Assembly (NCBI RefSeq): GCF_014805685.1
Contig: NC_060901.1
Location: forward strand, 26,867,405 to 26,931,404
DNA: 64,000 bases
Reading direction: 5' to 3'
From: Silurus meridionalis
Lineage: Eukaryota; Chordata; Actinopteri; Siluriformes; Siluridae
Positions 1 through 13,914 of the stretch are shown piece by piece. The translations under genes and the position numbers were made by a program. How positions within the stretch are numbered: the first letter of the stretch is position 1; each line of letters opens with the position of its first letter. The notes beneath the pieces were generated by a model that saw only the letters and a program-made list of their open reading frames with translations, was not told the origin of the DNA and did no database searches.

Positions 1-290
1 TAACACGGGTGTGTTAGAGTTTACCGAGGTGTTCTAGCCGAGCTGATACGGAGTAGCACACGGGTGTTATACGGGGCGACTGGCATTCTAGAGTCGTTCT
101 AGATTGTCTGGTGGTCTAGGGTAGCTAGAGCTGTTCTTGAGTAACAGGTGTTGTAGAGTTTGATGCGGAAACTCGAGCTGTTCTAGAGTAGCTAGAGCTG
201 TTCTAGATTAACACAAGTGTTCTCGGGTAGCTACAGTAATTTAAATTAAAAAGTGCTGTGTAACTACATTTGTTCTAGATTAGCAGTTTC
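1..290. repeat. Imperfect tandem repeat (GTTCTAGA / GTAGCTAGAGCTG motif)
   Basis: GTTCTAGA-, GTAGCTAGAGCTG- and ACACGGGTGTT-like words recur in a degenerate tandem order, clearest at 90-230. It lies in the ptprk intron before the first exon of the window. No coding potential is seen. Confidence 0.5.
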
Positions 291-314
291 AGGAAGTGTG
301 TGGATCGGCCACAT

Positions 315-315
<1 letters not shown>

Positions 316-356
<41 letters not shown>

Positions 357-491
357 CAGTGACGTTTGTGTATTTTTTCTGCTGTAGCTCCGATTCTGGA
401 GGAGTACGATGGCACAGAGGCGTTCCTCAACGACACAGCGACCACCATCACCGTACTGCTCAAACCTGCACAGGCTAAAGGAGCTCCCATC

Positions 492-559
<68 letters not shown>
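316..559. repeat. (CA)n and (GT)n microsatellites flanking a ptprk exon
   Basis: (CA)n at 316-354 lies before the exon at 388-493, and (GT)n starts in the donor itself and runs to 559. The donor AG|GTGTGTGT is therefore part of the microsatellite. Confidence 0.9.
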
Positions 560-563
<4 letters not shown>

Positions 564-1405
564 TACTTCTTATCTCCATTTCTCAATATTTATATAAATA
601 ATATAAGCGTAAGATTCTGTGATTTCTTGATTTGATGTGCTAATCAGCTACACTTTTCTGGAAAGATGTTCCACGAGATGTGGAGATTTTGTGCTCATCC
701 AGCCACATGAGTGTTAGAAGGTAGGGTCAGGTACTGATGAGGGGATGTGAGGAAGCCTGGGGGTCCATTCCATTTCATGCCCATAGGGCTGGAGATCTAG
801 AGCAGGAGATCTTCCACATCTTCCAAGCAATGGAAAGCGGAACTCCATGGAGCTGGCTTTGTGCACTTTGTGTCATGCCGGAACAGGTTCGGATGTCCTG
901 GGTGAAGTGTCGGGACAATCCAGAGACAGGTTTGGGTTTGTGGGAACCTTTCAGAGAAGAATCACGTGTGGGTGGGAAAGTCAGGTGTCCCAACACTATT
1001 GGACGAATAGTGCACAGGTTTAAAAGAGAAATTGTTTAGAATTACATCATGGGGTATCAGTCGTGTGTGTGTGTGTGTGTGTGTGTGTGTATCAGGGATT
1101 AGAGCAGATATTGTTGACAGATTAAAGGGATTAATGCGTATCAGCATTGTTGAGTCTCGTGTCTTTGCTCTAAGCCCTGATTGGGATTCGGGCAGATTGT
1201 CGTCGTCGCCGCTTTGTGATTTATTAAATTCACTTCTCGCAGCTTCAGGTTTTTTTTTTTATTTATTCATTTATTTATTTCCTTTTCCGAATTATTTTAT
1301 TATTTCTGTTTTTTTGTTTTTTTTTGCCGGTGTGCAATCTGTCGCCATGCCGATTTAGCTGCTGGGAGAGACAGACGGCCGTGTTGTTAACAGGAGAGCT
1401 AGTTA

Positions 1406-1444
<39 letters not shown>

Positions 1445-1607
1445 ACCATCTGCTGTGGTCATTTGTAACAGTTTGTCATTGACAGACAGACAGACAGACA
1501 GACATGGAACAAGTACGGTGTGTTTTAAAATATTGGCAGTCCATCTGTAGAAGTATTATGGGATGTCGGTTTGTGCTTCTGTTAAAATCAACTCTCGCTC
1601 TCTAACA

Positions 1608-1657
<50 letters not shown>

Positions 1658-3047
1658 TTATTAGTTTAATCACATGGTTTTTAGTTAAGATATGACGGAT
1701 ATGAAATCAAATAGAAAATAGATAAAGGAAGACACAGACAGACAGACAGACTGGTGGATTGACAGACAGACAGACTGGTGGATTGACAGACAGACAGACT
1801 GGTGGATTGATAGACAGACAGGTAGACTGGTAAAGAGATGGACAGAAAGACTAGGGGATAGACTGACCAATAGGAGGACAGGCAAGACTGGTCAGTAGAT
1901 GGACTAGTAGATAGAATGGTGGCCAGACAGACAGACAGACAGACAGACATACAAAGGGGTGTCTTGATGGATAGACCAGCAGGTGAACAGACAGACAGAC
2001 AGACGTATAGACAGAGAGGCAGACAGGTGGATAGATTGAAAACTTGGTAGACAAACAACTATTGGCCAGGATTCATAGATTAAAAAGAGGGGATTGCAAA
2101 AGGGGAAAGAATGTGAGTGAGAGAGAGAGAGAGAGAGAACGACAGATGGGGAGATAAATCATCTTCATGAAATGTGTTTTTATTTATTTGGTTTCTTTCT
2201 TTTTTGCTGCATTTTCCAGAGAATGTTATTACTCTGTGTGTTTGTGTGTGTGTGTGTGTGTGTGTATTGTTGCCATGGAAAAATGTGGTGCTCTGTATTA
2301 ATAAATAGGCTGATGTGGTGGTGATGATGATGATGATGATGATGATCTACTCGGCTGTGTCTGATTGGTATGATGATGATATTGGTGATGATGTAGATGA
2401 TGATGATGATCTCCTCGGCTGCGTCTGATTGGTGTAATGGTTGTGTGGCAGTTCTTACCAGATCGTGGTGGAGGAACGGAGCCCTCACCGCTCACGCCGA
2501 GATGCCGGGGCTCTGGAGTGTTTCCGTGTCCCTGTGTCCTACCAGACGGCCTCCAGCTCCGGCTCTCCGTACTACTTTGCTGCAGAGCTTCCTCCCGGGA
2601 ACCTTCCAGAACCTTCTCCCTTTACTGTGGGAGACAACAAGACGTACCGGGGCTACTGGAACGCTCCACTCGCTCCACGGAAGAACTACAACATCTACTT
2701 CCAGGCCGTGAGCAGTGTGGAGAAGGTACACACACCTATCAACATATATATATATATATATATATGCACATACATGCACACAAAAAGTGGGCATCGGGTA
2801 CAGGTGGGCATTTATATCACAACGCATCGTTTTGAACATATTGGCATCTGTAAAAAACGATTTATTTCTATATAATTATCAGTAGATTTCAGATTAACAT
2901 GGCAGAGGCAGAGCTGTAACTTCCTGCACACACAACAGGAACACAATTGTATTTCATGGTTTCGTTTTTATTTTTAGAATGCGTTCAAATCCACTGCGTT
3001 ATAAATCTTTAATACATTATCAGGTGAGACATAAAAACAAATATTTA

Positions 3048-3108
<61 letters not shown>

Positions 3109-3251
3109 TATAAATTATTACATTAATTTTAATAGAAATTTTACATTTTAATTATTTTAATAATTTTTTTTATTTACCTCAAATTTATTAGTTTTTCAAA
3201 TTTCACATGGTGTGAGTTCAAACCAGTTCTTGATCTTGATCTCGCAGGGTA

Positions 3252-3301
<50 letters not shown>

Positions 3302-3348
3302 AAGTTAAAAAATCAGAAAAGTGTGCATCAGTCATGAAGTTAACCAAA

Positions 3349-3390
<42 letters not shown>

Positions 3391-3445
3391 TTTTATTTTC
3401 CTCCACAGGAAACGAAGACGCAGTGCCTGAAATTGGCGACTAAAG
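388..3445 (+). CDS. ptprk: ptprk exons for the last fibronectin III repeat and membrane-proximal ectodomain
   Basis: Exons 388-493, 2452-2725 and 3409-3445. The first opens in the middle of a codon after an acceptor CTGTAG and ends AG|GTGTGT; the split serine codon is completed by the first base of the second exon. Readable landmarks are [48 protein letters not shown] and [13 protein letters not shown], the conserved membrane-proximal region that includes the furin-processed part of type IIB receptors in the known family. The third exon is 37 bases and reads [12 protein letters not shown]. This part is extracellular. Confidence 0.9.
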
Positions 3446-3554
3446 GTGAGGACCTGCTTTATTGCTTTCCATCCTGAGCTTCTCTTCAGAATAGCAGAAG
3501 TGGACGTATTGCTTATTTCCTGTCTCCTGCTCTCGATTCCACACGGACAGTCTG

Positions 3555-3595
<41 letters not shown>

Positions 3596-5235
3596 AGCGC
3601 TGTCGCCCTGCACTGAGAGCTTATTTGTGATCTCCGTGACATATTTGCTGGTGAAGCACCTCGCTCTGCTGATCCTCGGTTTTCACGGCTGCGTGAGGAC
3701 GAGCTCGGCCCATCGCCATGATTTGTGCTTCATCAGAGATTTTCAATAATCCACACTTTTCATCTGTCGTCTGAAATATCAGACGAGTGTAGACGCGCTC
3801 CGGTTTCGCTCGTCTCCTCAAACCGTCGTGTAGCTCGGCTCGCTCTTCTGCTGCAGGCCAAGGAGCGCTGCTTATAAGCATGAACAGATGCTCAGTCCAA
3901 CGTTCTAGACTGCATGACTTTTCCCGCATCTCTGTGTTCTCTCATCCTTCTTTATTTCAGTGTTCCCTCAACTTTGTGCAGTCCATCCCCGTGTTCACTC
4001 ATCCCCATGTTCCCTGATCTCAGAGTTCCTTCATCCATGTGTTCCCTCATCCCCAAGTTCCTTTATCCTTGTGTTCCCTCATCCCAGAGTCCCTTCATCC
4101 CCGTGTTCCTTCATCCCGTGTTCCCTCATCGCCGTGTTCCCTCATCGCCGTGTTCCCTCGTCCCTGTGTTCCCTTATCTCTGAGATTCTTTATCCCAAAA
4201 TGCCCTCATCCTGGTGTTCCCTCATCCTTTTGTTCCCTCCCATTTGTGTTCTCACATGATAGTGTTCTATCCTTCACTCCTGCGTTGCCTCAGTTCCATG
4301 TTTTGTCGCCCACATGTTCTTCATGCTACCACACATCTATTCCCTCTGCCCCATGGAAATGTAGGGACCTGGATGTAGTGATCCCCGGAAATCTCGGGTC
4401 CTCAGAATGTGGAACTGGGAGACGTTGAATATTGAGAATGTAGCACTTTGGTAATACTGAATCCTGGGGATGTAGGACCTTTAAATACTCTGGGAATATG
4501 ACACGTATCATCTCCTGGGAACGCTGTATGTCCGGATCGTAGGTTGTTCTGAAAACAGGACGTGGATATTTACTGTGTTTACATACGCTTTTCTAGTCTT
4601 TTTCTGTGGAGTGTGTAGGTGATGTTCTCCGCTAGCAGCTCTGAAGGCGTTCACTGCTTTTGGCCCACTACATTGTTTAGCTAGCCGTGTGTTTGTTATG
4701 GTGTTAGCTCGGGGACATATGGTGCGCTAGTCAGACCGTTGTGACGCTAATGCGCACTCGTGATGCTACTCTGGGATTTTTTTTTAAGTGCAGTTGGAGG
4801 ATTTTTGAAAGTGCTGTGGCTGGGAGATTAGCGAAAGTGCTGCTAGCTAATCCATAGCCAGCTGGACGAGCATTAACACGTAGCGGGTCTCCGGGGGGGA
4901 CAAGCCGTGACGGGGACAGTCCATCTCATATGCTCTTAAAACTCTTAATCCTCTCCGAGTGTCACCTCGCTGATCGTCTGAGGGACGTGTCTTTTTAGAA
5001 GGTTTTTATTTTTATTGTGGCGCTGAAAGTAAAATTATTGACTGTGGAAATTGTGCAGAAGAACGCTGTCTGTCCAACACCGTCTGTCTGTCTGTCCAAC
5101 ACCGTCTGTCTGTCCGTCCATCTGTCCAACACAGTCTGTCTGTTTGTCTGGTTTAAATATTTTGGAAAAAATTCACATTGCTCTGTAGTTGTCCATGCTA
5201 GAGCACAGGTTAGCAAAAAAAAAAAAGATTCTTAA

Positions 5236-5267
<32 letters not shown>

Positions 5268-6982
5268 TAATTATTATTATTATTATATATTACAATAATG
5301 TTAAACTAATATTAAAATATTAAAAAAGTAATATTTAAAAACATTTTACATTTTTTTCCACTAATATAAATATTTATTTATTATATTTACTATAATAAAC
5401 AATGTATATTTATAATTTGATATAGAAAATATCTAGTAAAACTAATTACTTTTTTTCTCTCCCGTGTACAGTCATTTTTAATTCGTACAATTGTTTTAAA
5501 AATAATAATAATTAAAAAATACATGTTCTGAAATTATTATTATTTTTATTATAAAAACAATGTGAGTAACAGAAACAGTGTTTAGTGATTTAAATGCTAA
5601 TGTGGTGTAAAGCTGCTTAATCCTGATAGCGAAATGAAAATATTAATTAAAGCGTATGAATTGCTGCAGATGGAGAATCGTTTTCTTGCGTTCAGCCTGA
5701 ACCGAATGTATCGATCGAAACAGATAATCCTCTTTTAGACTCGTAGCAACAGTTGCTTGAAGTTTTTTGCTAGCAGTAAACTTGGACTGGTCCAGATATC
5801 AGATATTTGAAATACACTTTATTGGGCAAATGTTTTGTGGACACCTCAGCACAAGATCCTGTGATTCCTGGGCTTCTTTCTGTAGATGTGGAGATTCTGT
5901 AAAGACGTTTTTGCATAAATTCTGTGGTGGTATTGAGATACTGTTAAGGTTATTTTTAATTTTTTGAAAATTCCATCATGAATATTTTGTGGAGATTCTG
6001 TGGAGGTTTTCTGGAGATTTTGTGGAAATTCTGTAGAGGTTTTCTGGAGATTTTGTGGAGGGTTTCTGGAGATTTTGTGGAAATTCTGTAGAGGTTTTCT
6101 GGAGATTTTGTAAAGGTTTTCTGGAGATTTTGTGGAAATTCTGTGGAGGTTTTCTGGAGATTTTGTGGAGGTTTTCTGGAGATTTTGTGAAGGTTTTCTG
6201 GAGATTTTGTGGAGGTTTTCTGGAGATTTTGTGAGGTTTTCTGGAGATTTTGTGAAGGTTTTCTGGAGATTTTGTGGAAATTCTGTAGAGGTTTTCTGGA
6301 GATTTTGTGGAGGTTTTCTGGAGATTTTGTGAAGGTTTTCTGGAGATTTTGTGGAGGTTTTCTGGAGATTTTGCTGAGAATTTGTGGAGGATTGTATTGA
6401 TTCTGAGAAGATTCTGTTGAGGTTTTGTGGAAATTCTGTGGAGATGTTGTGCTCATTCAGCTAGTGTTAGTTAGAGTGTTAGTAGGGATGGTCAGGAACC
6501 GATGGAGGTGAGATGAGAAGGCCTGGGGTGCTGTTCACATTCATCCCATTAGGATCGGAGCTTTTTAGAAGGAGATCTTCCACATCATCGAACCTATGGA
6601 AAGCAGATCTTTATCATCATGCTGGAACAGGTTTGGGTCTTCTAGTTCAAGCGAAGCGATGATTCCATGCATCCAGTGACGTTCCGAATCGTAGATTTAG
6701 AGCACAGGTGTGTGTGTGGTGAGGTGATTGTTAGAGAGGGTGTTATCCTGCATAGAGAAGTCCTGAGAACAGGTTGTGGGTTCCATGTTCTCCGTCGTGG
6801 ACAGATGGAGAGGAGTGGAGAATAGAGGAGGAGGAGGAGGAGGAGGAAGAGGGAGCTCTGAGCCCCGGAGCTGTACCTGACACATGGAATATGAAAGCGT
6901 TTGTTATTATAGATTTGCTGTTGTCATTAATTATTCTCCGTCTCTGGCTTTCTTGCGGGAGATAATGTAATAAAAGCTCGCA

Positions 6983-7032
<50 letters not shown>

Positions 7033-7452
7033 TCTCACACACACACACACACACACACACACAATTCGATGCGCTCCATGTCATGTAGCGTTAGCGCGAA
7101 GGGGGAAATAGATTTTCATTTTTTTTTTCTTTATCTCTGAAATGGATGTAATCCAATTTCATTTGAATTTCTTCCCGTATATTTTTTCTTTTTTCTTTTC
7201 TCTTCTCCGTCTCGTCTCGTCTCGTTTCGGCCGGCGTGTTTATGAGAGCTGACGCTGGTGTAAGTGTTTTGGCAGGAGTGAGAGGGATTTATGTCTGTAC
7301 CAATACTCCACAACATCAACTCACACTCACACACACACTCTCTCACACACAAACACACACACACACACACACCTCAGGTCACCTTTTAACCCCGGTGTCA
7401 TAATCCATTCCGAGGTGCACTTTATAACACCGAGCTCTCGCACCAGAGCTGC

Positions 7453-7489
<37 letters not shown>

Positions 7490-7811
7490 CCTGAACTGAA
7501 CCTAATACACACATTTTCTTCTCCCTAAACATCTTTTGCATTTGATGCATCATCTCACACCAGCTCGCATCTGATCCCGATATTTTTTTTTTACAGAATG
7601 TTTGTTTGTTTATTTATGTATTTCTTTCTTTCATTCTTTCTTTCTTTATTTATTACTGTACTTTTTTAACCTCGTTAATTATTAAATTTTGCAAATTACA
7701 AGGATTTAAATCTACATTTTTATTTAATTTCTTTGAAGATAGCAATGTTTAAAGCAGGTTTGGTAGTTAACCCGTATTAGATAGGACCTCAAAAACCATC
7801 ACTATGGTTAC

Positions 7812-7852
<41 letters not shown>

Positions 7853-8008
7853 ACCACAATCAACCTGAACACTGAACATTGTTGCTCATAAGAACCGGAA
7901 ATCAGGGATACTTGTGAATCCTATGGTCAGGTGTCCACAAAGTTTTGGTTTTATTTTGTGTGTGTGTGGACCAAGTAAAGGGAAAGTAGGCCGGGTGATT
8001 GAAATGTA

Positions 8009-8069
<61 letters not shown>

Positions 8070-8195
8070 GCCGGAGGAGGCCGTTTCGCACGAACACACG
8101 CCGCGCTACACAATAAGCACTCGGGTCGATGCTCACTGACGCTGCCGTAATGGTCTCATTGTTAGCTTGTAAAACACATTAGAGTGTATTTATGG

Positions 8196-8226
<31 letters not shown>

Positions 8227-11200
8227 TTACGTGTGTGATTATTCACCATGTCTCTTTTGTGAGTGAAGTGTACAGGAGACATGCACTTCCTAATGGATTT
8301 GCGCGTTCTCGTCCACGTGACTGAGCAGTAACTCTAACGTGGCCTCTTCTTTGTTGGTTTTTTCGCTTGCTAGCGATCATAATTCAGGGGGTTAATATTC
8401 TAAATACTACATTTTTTACTACAAACGTATTTAATATTTATTTCGGTGAGCTTTCTGTAAGAAATTGTAGCTAGCGCACTTTGAATTTGACTAGCCATCC
8501 TTTTATACGCTGCATTTTTATTCTTGCTAGCTCTACTTCTTCTCCAATGGCGTTTTTAGCCGCCTACTTATTTTTGTCTTGGAATCTGACTAGCTAGCAT
8601 GATGTGCTGTCATCCTAAGGAACAAAAGCGAATGCTAGCTAGCTCATTCTTCTCCAACGCGAATTTGCTGCTCGAGCGGCTAGGCTAGAGAAGAGTCGAG
8701 TTGTAAATGGCTAGTCAGCTCCGTAGGCCTTGTAGAGAACAATGTGCTAATGTGGCTAACTGGCGAGATTAGCATAATGTGTATTGTGAATAATGGCTAA
8801 TATGTTCATGATGAATGACTGATGTGATTTTGTTCTCTGGGTTCCTTGGGTTCCTTCGGTCCTTGGTTCTCCGGTTCAGGAGCTACAGAGGAGCCGGAGG
8901 TGATTCCTGATCCGGCTAAACAGACAGACCGTGTGGTGAAGATCGCCGGGATTAGCGCCGCAGTGCTCGTCTTCATCCTGCTGCTGCTGGTGGCCATTTT
9001 ACTGGTGAAGAAAAGGTGAGAATAATCTATCTGTCTATCTGTCTATCTATCTGTCTGTCATTCCCATGTCCATCACACACCTCTGTACAGCTGCTCGCTA
9101 ACCACCGAGGGGTATTAAGCTGAAGTGTGTGTGTACAATAAAGCACAAGTTACTGTTCTCATCCCTACACTGATAGTTTTCCCCTCACTGCACGACTCCG
9201 TGTGTTTTACAGCTAAACTTCGTCGTCATGGAGACGCTAACGTTAAGCCTAACTCTCCACTTGTCCCCTAAACATAGAGAGATAGAGAGAGTGAGGAGTG
9301 AAAGAGGTGTAAACTCACGCACATGCTCTCACTTACTACTGTTGTTTAATATCGCCATCATGTGGCCATCTGTCCAACTGCAGCTCTCTCTCTCTCTCTG
9401 TTCAACTAATATGAATTTATAACATTATTGTGTGTGTGTGTGTGTGTGGATCTCTGTGGTGATGCATGTGTGTGTTTGTCTCGATGGTGATGTGTGTATA
9501 TCAGTATAAGTGTCAGTGGTGTGTATGTTGTGTGTGTGTCTGTGTGTTGGTGTTGTGTATATGTTTTGTGCATGTGTGGTGGTGGTGTGTGTTTGTGGAT
9601 GTGTCGGTGGTGCGTGTGTGTTGGTGGTGCGTGTTTGTGGATGTGTGGTGGTGGTGTGTGTTTGTGGATGAGTCGGTGGTGCGTGTGTGTTGGTGGTGTG
9701 TGTTTGTGGATGAGTTGGTGGTGCGTGTGTGTCGGTGTGTTGGTGAGGATCAGCTCGGTGTGGTTCAGTGTTGGTGTTGGAGTGAAGCTGGTGGTCAGAT
9801 GGCTGGATGGAGACCATGTTGGATCTGATCCAGTTTTGATTCTTGCTTAGCGAATCGCCACACACTCCGACCTTTCAGCAACATCAACACAACTCCAATC
9901 AATACAAGTCAAACACACACCACAATGTTCACAATCCAGAGTCAGAGCTCATCTGCTCAAAACCTGCACTACTGATTTATAAACCCACACGAGCAGTGTG
10001 TTCTGCTGTTCTACAAACATCCTTCAACAGAGTCCCCCAACAACCAGAGTCCCCCAACAAACAGTCCCCAACCAGAGTCCCAAATGTAGTCCCTAAACAT
10101 AGTCATTGTAGTCCTCAAAACATCAACATAATTCTCAACACACACTTCAACATAGTTCCAACAGGTCCAAACATAATCCTCACCATAGTTCTCAAAAGAT
10201 CCAAAGAATTTCCTCCAAATATTCTTCAACAGATAGATTCATGGCTTTGAGTGCAGTAACACTGCCCCCTGCTGGACACAGCTGTAAACACAAACACAGT
10301 CCCAGGCTGCTGAAGGAAACGCATCCTGTATGGAAGCAGATCACGTTCCTGTCTTCTGTTTCACACTCATGAGCCCACACTAACGCTCCTCAGACACGTG
10401 CGAGTGTTTGTGCAGCTTTCCGATGGTCTTTGAGAGATACTGCATCTTTAAAATGGTGGTTATAACAGTGATGATGATGATTTTTATTTGCTTTTCTTTT
10501 ATTTATTTTTGGGGTGGTGTTTTCCAGGACTTTCTTCCGCCTTCTTAATTGTTTCATTTGCAGTTGGTTTTGTTCACGATACTTTCTGGGTTTAATATTC
10601 ATGACTCGGCAGGTGCGATCAGAAATAGCCTCAATGACGCATGTGCCAATTTTCGTGTTGGTGTGGGCGGAGCCATGTGAGAAAAAACATCTCCGCTGTA
10701 GACTATTTCCGAACCAACCAATCATGTAGGACGCCTTTGGATGCACAAAATCGTTGAACTAGGAGCCCCAAAGCTCCACGAAGATCTGCTTTTTATGGGT
10801 TGGATGTTGTGGAAGATCTCGAGCTCCAACCCTATTGGGATCGATTTGGAGCGCCCCCTCCTAGACCTCCTCACCTCCTCTTCTCCATCAGCTCCATGGA
10901 GCTTCTTATAAGAGCAAATCAAATGGGATGTTAAAAAGTAATATTTTTATTATTATAATAAAATACAAAAAAATAAAAATATTTCCAGTCAATAAATAAA
11001 TAAATAAATAATATCATTAAATGCAGAACACAGACGCATCATGATGTTTTAGATCGCGATACGGATATCGTCCGCTCGTATCGTCCGTCTCTGATTTTTG
11101 AAGTTTTTTTTTTTTTTTTTTTTTTAAAAGGAAATTGGCACATGTTTCACTGCAGACGTTTCCAAAAAGATGAATGAAAGCATGGAGGGGTTTTTTGGTT

Positions 11201-12407
11201 ATATATTTATTGTTGGTTGCAAAAAATAAAAAAATCAATAAATGCACGTGTTTTGTTAAATAAGAAATGATCTCAATCAATAAATGAAGCTCAGTTTGCT
11301 GCGTGTGTTGGACAAATAGTGTTTGCATTGACTTCTATATTCTTCATTGTGTTTTGTGCTGTTTTGCTTTTTTTTTTATTTAATTTTGTTTGTTTTATTT
11401 GTTTTTTTTTTTTTTCTCATGTGCTTGCCAGGAGGACCTACTATTCTTACTCATATTACCTGTAAGTAAACAGAACCCAGACCAAGCAGGGGGTTCGGTT
11501 CCAGCCGAGTCGTGGGCTCGTGGGGTCTCTGTCTCTCGGCTAGTTCCCGTAGTGTTTTAAAGATGCAGTATCCTTTTTTCAAGCCACTCGCTGCTCAACC
11601 AATTCACTAATTAACCAATTAACCAATCACGGCGAACCAGCCAATCACAGCCAGCCAATCGCAACCAGCCAGCCAATCACAACCACGCTGCCATGCCTCC
11701 GTGCTCTCCATGACCCGAGCGCTGTGTTAGTTGAAAAAAGAATGCTGCATTCATGTCTGTCTTCCATTTTTCTTTTTTTTTTTCTTCCATCGTCGTTTTT
11801 TCTTTGGGGTGTGTGTGTGTGTGTGTGTGTGTGTATTTTGGGTTGTCGCCACCACCACCATTCATCTCTTCACTCACCCTCTCGCGCACACACACTCCTA
11901 CACACATTCATGTCACACGTGCGTGTTTCCGTCTCGTTGTTGCTGAAGAAAGTGCGGGTTCGGTATTGTCAGTGGAAAGGTGTTGCCATAGCGACGTACG
12001 GCGAGAAGGGAAGCTGAAAAGGTTTGAGCGTAAACAGGTGACATCACTAACTTTTACCTGGATCACTGAGAGAGAGATCTAAACCCCGCCCCCTTTACTC
12101 AGGGGGTGTGTGAGAGAGAGAAAGCAGATTGATGGGTGGAAAGAGAGAGCGGTAGATGGATAGATAGATGGATATATGTGCAGACTGATAGACTGATTGA
12201 TGAATAGATAAATGGGGTGTGTGGGCATATGGATGGATAGACGGCTGGATGAAGGGAATGAGCGATAGAGGACCAGTTGATGGATGGAAAGAGGGAGATG
12301 GATAGATAGGTAGATAGAATAAATTAATGAAAAGAGAGATAAATAGACTGATGTATAGACTGTTAATGGGTAAATAATAGATAGATAGATAGATTTCTGT
12401 CCTCTCT

Positions 12408-12454
<47 letters not shown>

Positions 12455-12577
12455 CTCAGCATGATCATGCACCATTTTGTTTCCTAAAGGTGTCTCCTGG
12501 TGTGTGTGTGTGTGTGGTCACTCACCTGTTGTGTGTGAGTGTGTGTGTGTGTGTTGGTGTCCTGATAACTGTTGGCT

Positions 12578-12611
<34 letters not shown>

Positions 12612-13570
12612 GAGGAAGAAGATGAATTTACTGAAAGACTTTGGGGCTGTGGTTTGTAAGGAAACTGGCGAAGAAGCGGAAGGACGCAGCGGGGAACGCC
12701 CGGCAGGAGATGACGCACATGGTGAACGCCATGGACCGGAGCTACGGCGAGCAGAACACGCTCCACACTGAGGAACCCGTCAGCGTCACCTTCATGGACT
12801 CGCACAGCTTCAACACCCGCTGTAAGGGAACATCCGTCTTACTCATTGTTCCCCCTGGTGGTTGATCAGGGAATAGCAATTCTAAGGTTTTCAAATACAA
12901 TAAAGGTGCACATTCTTAAACATCACTTTATTACCGCTTTATCTGTGAAAAGCTGCTCAGAGACGAAGCACAGTACAAATCAGATGGAATTGAAGTCAGG
13001 TGTCCAAAAACTTTTGGCCTACAGTGTTGCAGTATGGAGTATCAGTTAAAAAGATAATAATAGTGTAAAGATGTGATTGTGTGTGTGTGTGTTTGGTGAA
13101 CTAATCATTTTTTTAAAAAAAGATTTCTTATCATTTGATTCAGAATCTAAACACACACACACACACACACATACCAGGAAACCCACGTAGGTGTGAAAAT
13201 GTTTCGTTTTCTACAGAATACAATGTTTTCGATGTTTTTTTTCTTCTTGTTGTGGTTTGTCTCTGGGGTTTTTTGCCGTTTTGTGATTTAAAAAAATCAT
13301 ATAAATGAATTGAAGTAAATTTACATTCAGAATGAAATTGATCGAGAAGGTGTTAAATTGGGGACATGTTCTAGAGCGTGAATGGGATGGGCGGAGCTAC
13401 AGGGTCGGGGGTTGTCTCGGGATCAGCGTCATTTCACGAGCAGTCAAGGAGGATTTTGGCGTTTCGAGAATCCGTAGGCTGCAAGTCAGAGATCTTCTGC
13501 AAAGATTTGAAGAATCTGATGATCTTGAGATCCTGAAATGATTCTGTCTAAAATGTAGCTAGAGTTTTTT

Positions 13571-13646
<76 letters not shown>

Positions 13647-13878
13647 AGATAAATATTTTATATGTAGGTGTTTTTATGGTGTGTGTGGGGGTGTGTATTT
13701 ATACACAGAGTGTATACACTCACTCTGCTGGCTACATAAATCTTTTCTATAGATTTCTAAAATATTTATTTTCATTCTATTCTATTGACCCTAGTCTAAA
13801 TAATAATTAATAATAATCTTGTCTAAAATGCTTTAAAGCTACTAACATTTTAACAGTTTAATTTCAGATAGAAAACTG

Positions 13879-13914
<36 letters not shown>

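Noticed and set aside
296..635. Open frames of His-Thr, Val-Cys and similar dipeptide repeats
   Set aside because: They are translations of (CA)n/(GT)n microsatellites; the same artefact recurs all over ptprk (e.g. 7914-8150, 11724-12017, 22835-23218, 38584-38943).
1681..2058. 125-codon minus-strand frame rich in LSVCLSVC
   Set aside because: Made by the GACAGACA array; no start context, family or splice structure.
3930..6375. Regularly spaced repeats that might suggest a CRISPR array
   Set aside because: Units are contiguous or degenerate with no unique spacers of constant length, and the genome is eukaryotic.
5956..6456. 166-codon minus-strand frame ([11 protein letters not shown] repeats)
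   Set aside because: Lies wholly inside the 22-base minisatellite; it is open only because the unit has no stop in that frame.
9425..9865. 146-codon minus-strand frame with [12 protein letters not shown] repeats
   Set aside because: Product of a GT-rich minisatellite in an intron.
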